A DNA stretch of 64,000 nucleotides, taken from positions 9,010,501 through 9,074,500 of the forward strand of contig NC_064447.1 of the NCBI RefSeq assembly GCF_023343835.1, read 5' to 3'. Position numbers and translations under genes: made by a program. The notes below the pieces were generated by a model. That model had not been told where the DNA came from and searched no databases. It was given only the letters and a program-made list of their open reading frames with translations. The DNA is from Lagopus muta (lineage: Eukaryota; Chordata; Aves; Galliformes; Phasianidae). Positions 50,901 to 60,961 of this stretch are shown piece by piece (position 1 is the stretch's first letter; each line of letters starts with the position of its first letter).

Positions 50901-53900
50901 GCACCCCATGGGCATCTCACACCAGGGAGAACGATAGGGAGAGCATCCTACTGGCAGCCTGCCTTCCACCCACGTGTCACCTCCCAGTAACTTGCTGCCA
51001 AAGAAACAAGACCATGGCCTCACTGAGTGCTGATGCCCTAAGCAGCAGGGTTAAGCCTGGATTCACTTCTCTCCACACCCCCCAGCACAACAAATCCCCA
51101 CACAGCACAGGGCATGCAAAGGATTGCCATAGCCAGCATCCCCTGGTGATGGCCGCATGTCCCCAGTAGGGACATGCCAGATAGGGAGCCCAGGGCAATG
51201 CAGCTGCCCTATGCTGGGCACCACCATCCTCTCCATGCACCATGAGCTCAGCCCAGCCCTGCTGATACAAGTGCCAAGCACTGCAATCTCCATGTCATTT
51301 CTCAGGAATCCCTTCTAGCTGGGGAATTTCCCAGCAAGACACTGCAAGATGCAGCCTTTTTCCCTCCCCCTTGGCTGCTGTTGGAGCAGATTCGGACACT
51401 GAGGGAACCCCTCTCCCCCAGCACATGCATTCCCGCCCGACGGGGCGGGTGCAGCAGCGCGTGCTTGGCAGGGAGCAGCTGGCCCCAGTGGTGGAAGAAA
51501 AACGGAGGGGGCAGGACGGAGAAACAGAAAACGCCACGTGCATGTGTTTGCTTTCAGAGAGAGAAACTTTTCCAGTGCAATCTGCCAAGGAAACACACAG
51601 TCGAGAAGCCCGTGAGCTCCCTGCTCCAGAAGGGAATTGTATAGGATAACAGGGCAGTAAAGCAAGTCCTTGTGGGCTGGGAATGTATTCACAAAGAAAA
51701 ACATGGGATCGACATTCCAGCAATACAGCAGAGCCAATGGAGCTGTGTCTGTGGGTAGGTGGAAGGCAAGGAGCAGTGGCTGCACTGTGCCAGGCTAAGG
51801 AAAGGGGGAAAATGTCTTTCCCACATCCTTCCCACACCCACCGTAAACCCCACTCTGTCCCAAAGCCCACTGCCACCACGTCTCCACGCCCCCAGCACCT
51901 CTCCACGTGCAGGCAATGGAGCACAGACCTGCCACCTCACAGGGCAGAGCTCCAGCACATCCCACACGTGGGCTGAGATTGCTGACAGAGGAGCTGGGAC
52001 AACAGCTCTTGCCAGAGCCGCCCCCGTAAAAGCGCCGACCTCACAGCATCAGCTGCCCTTTGGACTCCCCAGCTTCTCACCAAGGCCAAGTCTTGAGCAA
52101 TCACTGCATCATTCATTAATGCTGACCCCATTAACTGCCTTTAATAATCCCGGTCATTAGCAGGAATCCAGTCTTATCAGCTTTGTGCTCCCACTGCATG
52201 GGGGGAGAACTGGGATGCCCCCAGCCCTGCGGCGAGCAACATGCCCTGCAGTGACCACAACTGCTCAGGAAAACCCTCCTGGGAATGGCAGAGCTCCCAT
52301 GTCATGCTGCGGGGGCTCCCACCATGAATGGACACTGCAAGGCCACTCACTGCTAAACCCCAGTGCCTGCAAAACATTGCATAGGGCACGTCCCAGGGCT
52401 CCCACCCCTGTTGACCCCATGCAGCCTCCCCCAGCCCTAGGGTAAAGCCAAAGGCAGAGCCACGGGTGCTGTTTGCAGCGCAACCCATGCCTGGTGCCCA
52501 TCCCACAGCCCCAGTGCCCAGCCCCATGCACAGAGCAGGGGAACAGGCGCTGCTCTGTGAGCTCCGGGAGCACCGGGGAAGTTCAATAGTTTACCACTAA
52601 TATTTGTCTTGGCCAGGCGGCACGGATCGCTGGAGGAAACGGGGCAGGGGGAGGGCTCCCTACATCCTCTGCATTCCTTAGAATGAAAGTAAAGGCAGTA
52701 CTGCAGCACCCATGCCGGGGGGTTAGCTCACTGGTAGGCCTTTTGGTTTTAAAAAGCCATGCAATAAAATATCCGGGGGGTGCAGCTCCCACAGAATGAG
52801 GCCCCTGGCTCTCAGCATGTCCCACTAACTATCCCCTCCTTCCCAAGCCCCACAGCTCATGGCTTTTGCACTAAACCTGCCCACAGCAGAGCTGGGCACA
52901 CCACCCACATCCCAAGCTTTGACAGAGCCCCTCCTCCATGTCTGTAACCCAGCCTCTTCTGCAGTGATGCGAAGGGATGCACGCTGTCACTAGCATTGGG
53001 ACACAGGACTGAAGTGAGAACTGACACGATGGGGAACAAAGCTACTTCCCATACAGCTGTATCACTCTGCTCCAAACCCTCATTTTAAACCCAGCTCCAA
53101 ATGGCAGCAGAAGATCATAGAAGGGCTGGGGTTGGAAACAACCTTAGCAATCACCTTTAAGGCTGCAAGGCATCAAGCATTTATCACCACCAAGGCAGCC
53201 GTGCTGCGGCAGATAAGGGGCAGCTGTGGCACAGCCCTGCATGCCAGACACGTGCAGCACAGGCACAAGGAGGCCTGATAACCACTGGTGCCAGCACCGG
53301 GCCCTGGCTGCAGGCAATGATAACCATGGGGAAGTGAGCACATGGTTCCCAGCAGCCCAGTGTTTGGCTGACACCATTTTCCCTTTCTGAATCCCCCTGC
53401 TGCAGGCTGCATCTGTGGGAAGAGCAGAATAGAAATGAGAGCTCCAAAGCAGGACCAGAAACAGCCTCCCCAGGCATGGCCTGGGCTGGCAGAGAAGGGT
53501 CAGGGTTCTGGGATGCTCAGCAACCAATGGACAGCTTTTACTCCTGCCTTAGGGATGCCCCTCCAGCATACTGCACACACATTCCATCCCCAGGGCACAC
53601 ACCGCCCCTATATCAGTGCAAGCCCTGTGCTCATACACAGCTTCCAGGCAAGAGCAGAGCGCTTTTCTAGGCAAAGTACTATTCATCCTTCTTAGTACAA
53701 ATTAGGGCTTGTCTTAATTAAATCCCGCTAACTGTGAGCACCCACAGGGCCAGAATTAACCGCTTTACCTGGGATGCTCTCTGGTTGCTCATGAGGGATG
53801 CTCAGCCTGCAGGGATGGGGAGCACTGAGGCTGAATGCCACGCATGGCAGGAGCAGCTGAAGCCCCATGAGCCCCATCAGGCACTTGGGGGGTGATACAG

Positions 53901-56900
53901 TCCCATTCCCATGGAACACACCGGGGCAGGAGGTCAACCCACCCAGCAGTGAGCAGGGATTAGCCCACCCGCTGCCCTTTGTGCCGCTCATTTCTTCAAG
54001 GGGATTAAGCCCTGTAAATCCCTAAGAGGGTTTAGTGACATAACGCTGCAGGGACTCCTGGGGGGACAGGGGCTGCACTTAACAGGATTGGCAGCTCTGA
54101 GGGTCTGTGTCAGAACCCCACCAACTCACTACTGCCCCATCCCCTCCATCTGCCACTCCAGCAACTTGGGGAGCACAGCTCAGTACCCTTCAACAGAGGG
54201 GAGGAGTGCACAAAGCCACCCCACATGCTGCTGCAGCACCAGTGCCCATAGGAAACAGCCCTTTCCCTGCTGGAGACACTGCTTTGAGCGTAGCTTTCAG
54301 GACTCACTGCTAATGGATCTTTGCACTCACCCCATAGCAGACTCATGCACGATGTTAGTGGGAAAAGAGAGACTTGGCCAAAAACCCAGCTCCAAGTCTG
54401 GCTATGGCTCAAGGGCACGCAGCAGTGGAACCAAAACACTGGGGGGGTACAGGCAAGAGCAGCAGTGAAATGAAATTACAATATGGATCTTGCCAGAAAT
54501 AATTATTTCTACAATCCAGGTTTTAATTCCTTACATATAGAAACGTATGGACCAGGAGAAGCCCAGTGCTGATTAAGAGTTTAGTTTTCTCTCTTATTTT
54601 CCAACCTGGAGCCTCCAGAGGCCACTGCCTGTGAAAGCTCCATGCCGAGAGACAGAGCCAAGTGCTGAGAGCCAAAACTGGACCTGAATCGAATGTGCTG
54701 AGCTCTCCTACAACACTGGGTAAATCACTGAACTTCTCAGTCTCGGTCTCCCCAACCAAAGAGCAGAACAAAACACACTGAGAGGCAATGAGATAGCCAT
54801 GGTGTCTCACTTGTGCACTGTGATGGCTGCAGTCGGCACAGGATACTGCCCTGCAGATTAAAGAGAGCTCTTTGAACCCCCATTTGGAAGCAGCACGCCT
54901 GCCCAACAGCTAGAAACCACAGCCCCCTCCAGCCCAGGAATGTGTGCCACAAAGCCACCATATGCTGCATGTTTGCTCCACGTGTTTCCACTCCCCACAA
55001 GCACTGATGTCACCCTGACACCTTCCCCCACACCTGCTGCCTCCCTCGGTCACAGCAAATCTCCAGTCCCATGCACCAACACGGAGCAGGGCTGTGCCCA
55101 GAGCATCACCCACAGCAGCACCAGCACGGGAGCCAGGCATGCATTGCTGGGCACTGGGGATGGTGCTGGAGGGACAATACGACTGCACGGTCTCCACAGT
55201 TCATTTTGTGGGGGCTTAGGAATAAGTAACACAGCACAAAAGCAGTGTAGTTTAAAGGCAATGAGCTCTGAAGCGTTGAGCACATTAGAAATCAAAGGAC
55301 TTACAAAAGCAGACAGCTTTGCATACGAAAACAAACTCATCACAAGAAACATGTTGCAAAATTAATAAATAAAGTCTGCCCTGCTGATTTCCAGTTCCAT
55401 AGCTTGTGCCACTCCCCAGAGCTGCAGCCCCTGCGCCACAATGAGACCACCACCCTGGCCCCCAACTGCTCACAGGGACACAGCAGTCACAGCACAGACA
55501 CAGCACTGCTGCCAAGGCGCATGCAGAAGGCCCAGCTCCTGCCAGAACAATTTCAATTTATTGGAAACCATTTAATAACTGTGCTATTGAACAGAACCTC
55601 CAAGCGACTGGCAGGGAGCAGGCTGTTATTAAACCAATCTGCTCAGAGCATCCCCATGAGCAAGAGGGGCTGGGGCTGACTGTGCCGGAGCACACTGCAC
55701 TCTGAGCCACTCCCATTGGATATTGGTGTTTTAAAACATGTTGAAGGAAAGCCTTCAATTATCCAGGGATGCAGATGGGAGGGACCATGGGATGCAGGGC
55801 CCAGGGGATGCAGAAGGGTCACATCTCCTGGTGTCAGCCATGTCACCACTCCAGGATGCGCTCACCCACCCGCACCGCTGTCCCCTCACAGGTCTCCAAG
55901 GCTGACCCCTCTGTCCCTTTGGGAGCACACAGCCCCAGGAACAAAGGCACTCGGCAGGGCGCAGCTCCTCCTGTCTCTATCTGCCTCTCACTTTTGTGTT
56001 TCACTAAAAATATCCCCCGGAGGAAGTTTCAGCCACGGGGTGGATGCTCTCCTCCGGGGATGGGCTTCCTGCACCACCCGGCATGAAAATCCCCCCCAGT
56101 GAGCTGCACGTTGCCCTGCAGAGCCCCTTCTCCCAGTGCTGTGGCAATGCCCAGTGAACACTTCTCCTCTGTGGGTTCATCACAGTCCAAGACTCCAGCA
56201 CATCTCACATGCCACAGTGCCAGCCTAAAGTTGACAGCAGAACAAATAATGTCAGAAGTTAACAGATTGCTGATGCTCAAGGGGAGAGCAGAGAAGATTG
56301 GAAAGCACAAGGATGGGATTGGACCTGCCCCCAGCGAGGCAATGGGACAGAGCCCCAGACTGCACAGACCCAAAGGGCCCTCAGCTGCCTGCACAGTGCT
56401 GCACTATAGAGAGCTGCAGAAACACATCCAGTTCCTGGAAGCCCCTAACGCTCCTGGAAAGGTAGTCTGCAAAAATACAGGTTTCATCCCCCTCCTTTTC
56501 ACTAAGCACCACCTTCCTGGGTGGTCAGGGAAGACAATGGTCTGAAAAATGGCTATTTGTGTGCATTTCCCCAGTTCCCATGTCGCTGTGAGCTGGAGCT
56601 GCTCCCATGTCGAGCGACACACGATGCCAGTGAGCACAGCTCCATCAATAATGCAGTGGGGTCAGCGCTAGCACAAGGCTGCCGGCTTCCCCACATGCCA
56701 GCTCTGCCTCTGGGACTGGATTAATATGCTAATCCCAAAAGCAAGCCCAGCCTCAGCTCCCGGGGCTGAGCTCCAGCATCACAGGGCGCTGCCCCCAGGC
56801 TCCTTGCAACCATTTCCCCTTTTCCAGCAAGGGCATAGGACACCACACTCCATCTCAAACCCACAACACACAGCAGAGCAGTAACCCAAACTGCCAAGGG

Positions 56901-59900
56901 CATTGCTGATGCAGAAGCTCCAGAGCAGAAATGGCTTGGTAAGGTTGGTGCTTGTAAGGGAGTGCTCCTGCTGCCAGGCTGCATCCCTACACCAAGCCAA
57001 GCTGGGACCCAGCTGCAGCCTGAAGCAAACTCAAGCAGAAATAAAGCTGCAACTACCACAGTGTCCACAGAAAGATACTGCACGAATAGCAGGAAACACA
57101 ACAGGGATGCAGCCACAGCTCCCCTGCTCCATGCTGGAGGGTTTATCTGAGCCTTTACCTGCCCTGGGCAGGGGAACCAGGGATGGGTCCTGCTGTTCCC
57201 TCTGCTCTCAGCCACTGAGACTGAGCAGCACAGGATGCTGTAGGGAAGTGCTTTAATTTAAGCCACACATTTATTTAAGTTTTGTTGCTTCTTTTTTTTT
57301 TTTTCCCCTCCTTTCTCTCCAAAGTTCATAATTACTCCAGACACTTCTGCTCATGTTAGGCTTTATTACATCTCTGTGGTTATTCTACAAGCCCTAAATT
57401 TTGGGCCTCAACTGAATTGGCAAAGTTCTCCAAAAACATCTGTGCTATGTTACTCCTTTCTCAGCACTCCGGCAGAAAGCTGGCGGCACGAGATGTTGCA
57501 ATGCAGAGTTTTGTTTGCAATAGAAACAAAGCTCTTATTCCTGACCCCAAACAGAAGGGTAAATATTTACCCCCCTGAAGTCAGCACTGCTCACACCTGC
57601 AGGACCCCTGGGCTCAGTGCTCCTTGGGGAGCAGCACAGCCATCTCCAGGCCCACAGCTGCTCCTGGTACGTGGTGGGCTGGTGGCACACTGCACTGTCA
57701 CTGCAATGCCCTAAGTCCAAAGAGATCACCCATTTTCCAGCTGTTTATGGCTTGTAGAGCAAAGCTAAGGCTGTACCACTCCACCAGCATAGCCAGGCTC
57801 CTCCAGGATTTCCAGTATCAAGAGCTGAAGGACACCACTCAGCAACTGCCCACATCGCTGCTTGCACTGCACACAGACTGTGTGGTGAGGCAACGGGACC
57901 AGATCTCTGCCTGCAGCGCTGAGCCCATCACCCAGCTGCAGGGATACAGCCAAGCCCAGCATGCAGCACAGCCCCAGCATTCCTATTTAACACCTGGACA
58001 TGAATTCCCCTGCATAAGAATTCCCCTGTGAGAACAGTAGGCTGCTTGAGGCCAGGAGCTACTAAAGATGTGTGCTCGCTATGCAAATGATAAAGGTGTC
58101 ACGGCAGTCCCTTTGCATCCCCAAATCATGCTTTGGTGCGACAAGAACAGCAATGAGAGAATTGCACCATTCCAATCGCGTCCCAAAGGCCTTGATGTTC
58201 TTGTTTTTCCTGCAAACACAGCTGGAGAACAGCGAGGCACCAATCCCAACAGCCACAGGCAGCCCTACACCACAGCCCTGGACCTCAGCTGCCTACGCAC
58301 TGCAGCACGCACCCCTGCTGCCTCGTCAGCCCAAGCATTCATTTAACAGTGCTGCCCCAAAGGCACCTTTGCAATAACAGCAGCTCCCAGCAGGCACATA
58401 CAGCAACGTTGCAGAGATGGAGTCACATCTCACCTCCTTGTGGGAGGCATCAGGGTAACCAGCTTTGTTTGCCTGCACGGAAAACTGCACCTCAAATTCA
58501 CAGCAGGATTCTTCTAGAGAAGATTTTGGGCACTCAGGTGAGTCTCCTTCAGCAGTAAGGGAGGCAGCACTGCAGAAGTGGGGCCTTGCAGTCCTTGTGG
58601 CACCACAGCCCTAAGTCCCCATGGTGCTGTGCTCCACTGGGCACACACTGCTGGCAGCCAGCCCTGCCACCCTGCTCCCTGATTTTAAATAGGTGCTGAA
58701 TTATTCATAGCACTACAGTGCTTGCTGGAGGCACTGCGTCCAGCACACCAGGTCACACCTTAACCTCACTGCCCAGAGCTGCTGGCACTTCTTGCTCTAA
58801 AACAAGCATGGGGGGAGGCTGGCAGAGCTGTGCCCACCCTGCCTACTGCATCACACCCCTGCTGCCACATTTCCCTCCTCATCTCCAGTTGCTCCTTGCT
58901 GTATTGAACAACTGCCCAATGCCTGGTGCTGAACAGACCTGATTTAGGGGAGCCCAACTGCAGGGCCGTCTGCCTGTCTGAAGCCTGCACTGCAGGATGC
59001 AGGGTGCTGCCTCCCTGAAGCAAGCCGGGCTGCAATGCGCAGACCAGGTCCTGCAGCTCCAGCCACCTGTGGCCCCAGTGCAGCAGTGACCTTGGACAGG
59101 AAATCCCACAGCACTCAGCTGTTCGAAGCACTGCTGCAGGAACAAAACAACTGCAGAGCCACTGCAAGCACCCAGCAGGCTCAGAGCTGCTCAGCAGCCC
59201 CACAAAAAGAGCCCCATTGGGGGCAGTGGCGCTCCAGGAGCCACGGCTTCTGAGGTGTCCCCATGGATGGTATCTACCTGGGACAGTCCCACTGAGCTCT
59301 TCCCAAAGCAAAGCCACCACAGGTCACTAAGTCCTGTTTGGGCACTGCATCTGCTGGATGCCAGCACGGGTTCTGGCACCACCAGCCTCAAACACAGCGG
59401 TTGCTCCATGTGCTTACCCTCACCAACCCCACAGCCTCTCCACAGGGGGGTCCAGGCTCTCCCCCCACACTGCACCCCCCTCCTGCTCAGCTCTCCCTGT
59501 CCCACCCTCTCCTTGGAGGAGCCGAAACCCAAAGGCCGGAAAGGACCAGCCCGTTCCCCGCGCCCAACTTCCCGTCAGCACAAACTGTTGGATTTCACCC
59601 AGCAAAAGGAACAGAGACAGGATAGGAAACCCCCAGCCTGGGAAGCCGTGCATGGCCCTCCCCACTGCAGCCCCTCTCTCCCCGGTTCCCTTCTCCTGTC
59701 CCACCAACCACCCCAGGGGGTTATAAGTCCCTCAACACTGACTTCCATTGTCACCCAGAGCCCTTAGGATACCTTCACATCACAGCCTAAAGCACCCCCA
59801 GGAAGGGCGGCCCCCCAGACCAGCACAGCCCTGGAACAGGCAAAGCCCTGCCCAACACAAGCAGCTCATACAAGGGGGGGAAATGTCAGAGGCAGAACCC

Positions 59901-60961
59901 CACTCATAACTCCACTGCCTGCTCTATGCCTCATCCCCATGCAGAATTTGCTTGAGCTGTTACCCCACAGGGGCTCCTGAGGGCAACAAGTGCTAAAGCT
60001 GGATTTGGGAGCAGGGAAAGCCTTGCACAGCCTGGTTGTAAGCAGCACCACAGGGCTGCAGGGTTCACCCCCTCAGTGATTCAGGTGGGGACAGCCAGCT
60101 GCGTGGTGCTGACTGTCATGTTCACACCCCATGCATGAGCAGTGCTGGGGCTGAGTGCTGCATATCTGTGCGTGCAAGGCTGTGCCATCACCGCCCTCCC
60201 AGCAGGGAGCCAGCCATGGAAACTGGACATCTTCCACCTCAAATTCTTTCCTTGCTGAAAAGGAGTTTACCAATAAAAGGCGCTTACTGCAGAATCACAG
60301 TCCAGATTCAGACCACTTGAAAAAGAGCTTATTTCCTTCCTATTTCAGCAAAAAGCTGAGAACACATTCAACCCAGCTGTTCCCTCCATCCTAGCAGTAA
60401 CAGAGAAGAAATGGACTGAGTTAAGGAGCACAGCTTCATCACATCCACAGCATGAGCTGCCTGCCCCCAGACAAGGACAAGGGACAACGACATCAGCCAG
60501 GGCAGCCTGGTTGTCCCCAAGTCTGGCTGCTCTCTGTAGGTCCTCAAGGAGCAGCCAACACTTCCAGCAGAGCAAACAAGGCCATGGGGCAGCTCACCCA
60601 CAGCTTTGGGACACACTGAGTTCCCCAAAGCCACATACAGAAGGTTTGCTGATGGGAAGCACACTTGCAATGGGACACATCATGCCACCAGCTCTGCCCT
60701 CACCTTCCTGCTGCCGTGTGAGGAGAAGCTGTGTGAGTGTCGCTGCAGGCTGCCCGCATTCAGCTCCAGCTGTGGCTTCCACACCTCCCCGTTGTCGCTG
60801 CCCACTGACTTAGAGGGCGAGATGTTGGAGCCCAGCAGGATCCCACTGTGTGCCATCTCCTCTGTGCATGTCAGGCGCAGGCTGCACAGGTACTCATCTG
60901 TCTCCTTGTCCACCACCAGCAGACGGGTCTCTGTCTCCACTGCTTTGATACGCTGCACCAC
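39696..60961 (-). CDS. NHERF2: NHERF2 two-PDZ scaffold, exons 2-7 (5' end outside window)
   Basis: NHERF2 (SLC9A3R2, E3KARP) is a submembrane adaptor in epithelia: two PDZ domains bind C-termini of NHE3, CFTR and receptors, and the C-terminal ERM-binding segment binds ezrin. The six exons sum to 855 nt, 284 residues plus stop. In order they encode the second half of PDZ1 ([20 protein letters not shown]), a Ser/His-rich linker, PDZ2 with GYGFNL as carboxylate-binding loop and ending [13 protein letters not shown], a spacer, and the ERM-binding end [18 protein letters not shown]. Exon 1 (start codon and first half of PDZ1, about 70 residues in human) is not found up to 64000, so the gene is cut by the window edge. 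The family alternative, NHERF1, is less likely: the tail [16 protein letters not shown] and the gene neighbours are those of NHERF2. Intron 2 is unusually long (15.4 kb). Confidence 0.95.
39855..41313 (-). other. NHERF2: NHERF2 intron 6
   Basis: A 1.46-kb intron carrying a CR1 fragment at 40071-40129. Nothing else recognised. Confidence 0.55.
40071..40129 (+). mobile_element. CR1 3'-end fragment
   Basis: GGAACTGGATGATCTTCAAA, then TCCTTTCCAACCCAATCAT, then TATATTCTA: the CR1 3' end in plus orientation, opposite to NHERF2. Confidence 0.85.
41314..41376 (-). CDS. NHERF2: NHERF2 exon 6
   Basis: 63 nt, 21 residues ([20 protein letters not shown]), a Ser-rich spacer with phase 0 at both ends. 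Human has the related LNGGSACSSRSDL, and in-frame skipping would be possible. Confidence 0.92.
41599..41620. promoter_or_regulatory. palindromic homeodomain-type element
   Basis: AATTAGCC and GGCTAATT form a perfect 8-bp inverted repeat around a 6-base spacer, each arm holding a TAAT/ATTA core. It lies in NHERF2 intron 5. Regulatory use is inference. Confidence 0.35.
41695..41738 (-). CDS. NHERF2: NHERF2 exon 5 (44-nt microexon)
   Basis: Encodes [14 protein letters not shown], completing a split Gly codon from exon 4; human has PLPSPVTNGTSPAQ here. Borders gcag and gtgagt are both strong, and phases match both neighbours. Confidence 0.92.
42541..42860 (-). mobile_element. CR1 3' portion, about 320 bp
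   Basis: Read in plus sense it starts with ATCATGGCATCAGTAAGGTT, then GGAAAAGACCTCCAAGAT. It continues through CACTCTTTCAGAGAAGAAAT, AATATCCAGCCTGAACC, CCATCACCTCTCATTCTAT and ACCTGAGAGAAGAGGCC, in the order found in reversed CR1 copies. The left part of this copy is diverged; its right limit is uncertain. Confidence 0.85.
43397..43409 (+). promoter_or_regulatory. HNF1-like site
   Basis: GTTAATTATTCAC matches the HNF1 consensus GTTAATNATTAAC at all defined positions but one. It stands in an AT-rich island about 170 bp into the intron after NHERF2 exon 4. NHERF2 is strong in kidney and gut, where HNF1 factors act (established); binding here is inference. Confidence 0.4.
43580..43733 (-). CDS. 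NHERF2: NHERF2 exon 4, second half of PDZ2
   Basis: Encodes [20 protein letters not shown], then [20 protein letters not shown] and [11 protein letters not shown], the alpha-B helix and last strand of PDZ2. 154 nt; phase 0 in, phase 1 out. Confidence 0.97.
43826..43880 (+). mobile_element. CR1 3'-end fragment
   Basis: GGCCAGATGACCTTTAAAGG, then TTCATTCCAACTC, then TTCTGTGGTTCTA, in plus orientation, opposite to NHERF2. Confidence 0.8.
43881..45159 (-). other. NHERF2: rest of NHERF2 intron 3
   Basis: Unique sequence with a short duplicated block CACCCCACCATCACCCCA at 44361-44378 and 44383-44400. No exon or RNA gene seen. Confidence 0.5.
44361..44400 (+). repeat. two-copy 18-bp tandem repeat
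   Basis: The 18-mer CACCCCACCATCACCCCA occurs twice, four bases apart. Probably a decaying minisatellite. Confidence 0.7.
45160..45336 (-). CDS. NHERF2: NHERF2 exon 3, first half of PDZ2
   Basis: Encodes [39 protein letters not shown], then [24 protein letters not shown] is the carboxylate-binding loop. 177 nt, phase 0 at both ends. Confidence 0.97.
47895..47955 (+). repeat. (TAA)20 microsatellite
   Basis: About 61 bp of perfect TAA/AAT repeat, likely polymorphic, in NHERF2 intron 2. Confidence 0.97.
49018..49034 (+). repeat. G-rich run with quadruplex potential
   Basis: G6-A-G6-A-G3 in 17 bases. The long runs can supply four GGG blocks. It would lie in the non-template strand of a plus-strand transcript and the template strand of NHERF2. 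Confidence 0.5.
49180..49325. promoter_or_regulatory. AT-rich candidate regulatory island 1
   Basis: Contains TTTATTGGCTCTAATTGAAA, AGTAATCA, an MEF2-like CCATTTTTATACAG and CCTAATTATCA in otherwise GC-rich intron. No repeat family is recognised. Function is inference. Confidence 0.3.
49850..49995. promoter_or_regulatory. AT-rich candidate regulatory island 2
   Basis: A cluster of TTCAATTATCTCAATTGCAC, TTATTCAAATTG and TATTTATTTATTTAAGG within GC-rich intron, with repeated CAATT/AATTG words. Function is inference. Confidence 0.3.
51430..51545. promoter_or_regulatory. GC-box palindrome and E-box cluster in NHERF2 intron 2
   Basis: CCCGCCC (51432-51438) and GGGCGGG (51443-51449) form a perfect inverted repeat with a GACG loop, each arm being an Sp1-type GC box. 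A CACGTG E-box follows at 51535-51540, and CpGs are denser than nearby. It could be an internal promoter or enhancer; no first exon is demonstrable. Confidence 0.35.
52090..52175. promoter_or_regulatory. AT-rich candidate regulatory island 3
   Basis: TCATTCATTAATGCTGACC, CCATTAACTGCCTTTAATAAT and GGTCATTAGCAGG give several TAAT-type homeodomain cores in 80 bases. Function is inference. Confidence 0.25.
53112..53160 (-). mobile_element. CR1 3'-end fragment
   Basis: GATCATAGAAGGGCTGGGGT, then TGGAAACAACCTTAGCAATCA in plus sense is the reversed CR1 3' end, about 50 bp. Confidence 0.75.
54660..54790 (-). mobile_element. probable ancient MIR-type SINE
   Basis: In plus sense: ACCTGAATCGAAT, then CTGGGTAAATCACTGAACTT, then CTCAGTCTCGGTCTCCCC. 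These match reversed MIR (the family words are CCTGGATTCGAATC and TTGGGCAAGTCACTTAACC). Diverged, but block order fits. Confidence 0.6.
55550..55765. promoter_or_regulatory. AT-rich candidate regulatory island 4
   Basis: Carries TTTCAATTTATTGGAAACC, TTATTAAACCAATC and CCATTGGATATTGGTG: several CCAAT/ATTGG words with homeodomain-type cores and no recognised repeat. Function is inference. Confidence 0.3.
60704..60961 (-). CDS. NHERF2: NHERF2 exon 2, end of PDZ1 and linker
   Basis: Encodes 86 residues: [20 protein letters not shown] (PDZ1 alpha-B helix and last strand), [19 protein letters not shown], then a Ser/His-rich linker ending [11 protein letters not shown]. Phase 0 at both ends. The linker is longer and different from that of human, whereas LTCTEEMA is conserved. 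Confidence 0.95.

Larger units (their letters stand above)
45337..60703 (-). other. NHERF2: NHERF2 intron 2 (15.4 kb)
   Basis: No exon of a recognisable protein is found in either strand; the many open frames are short and low-complexity. Contents listed separately: a (TAA)n microsatellite (47895-47955), a G-rich run (49018-49034), AT-rich candidate enhancers (49180-49325, 49850-49995, 52090-52175, 55550-55765), a GC-box/E-box cluster (51430-51545), a CR1 fragment (53112-53160) and a MIR-type element (54660-54790). Confidence 0.6.

Noticed and set aside
51295..51924. 209-codon minus-strand open frame in NHERF2 intron 2
   Set aside because: No domain or homolog recognised. It overlaps the GC-box cluster and is crossed by several open frames in other phases, typical of non-coding GC-rich DNA.
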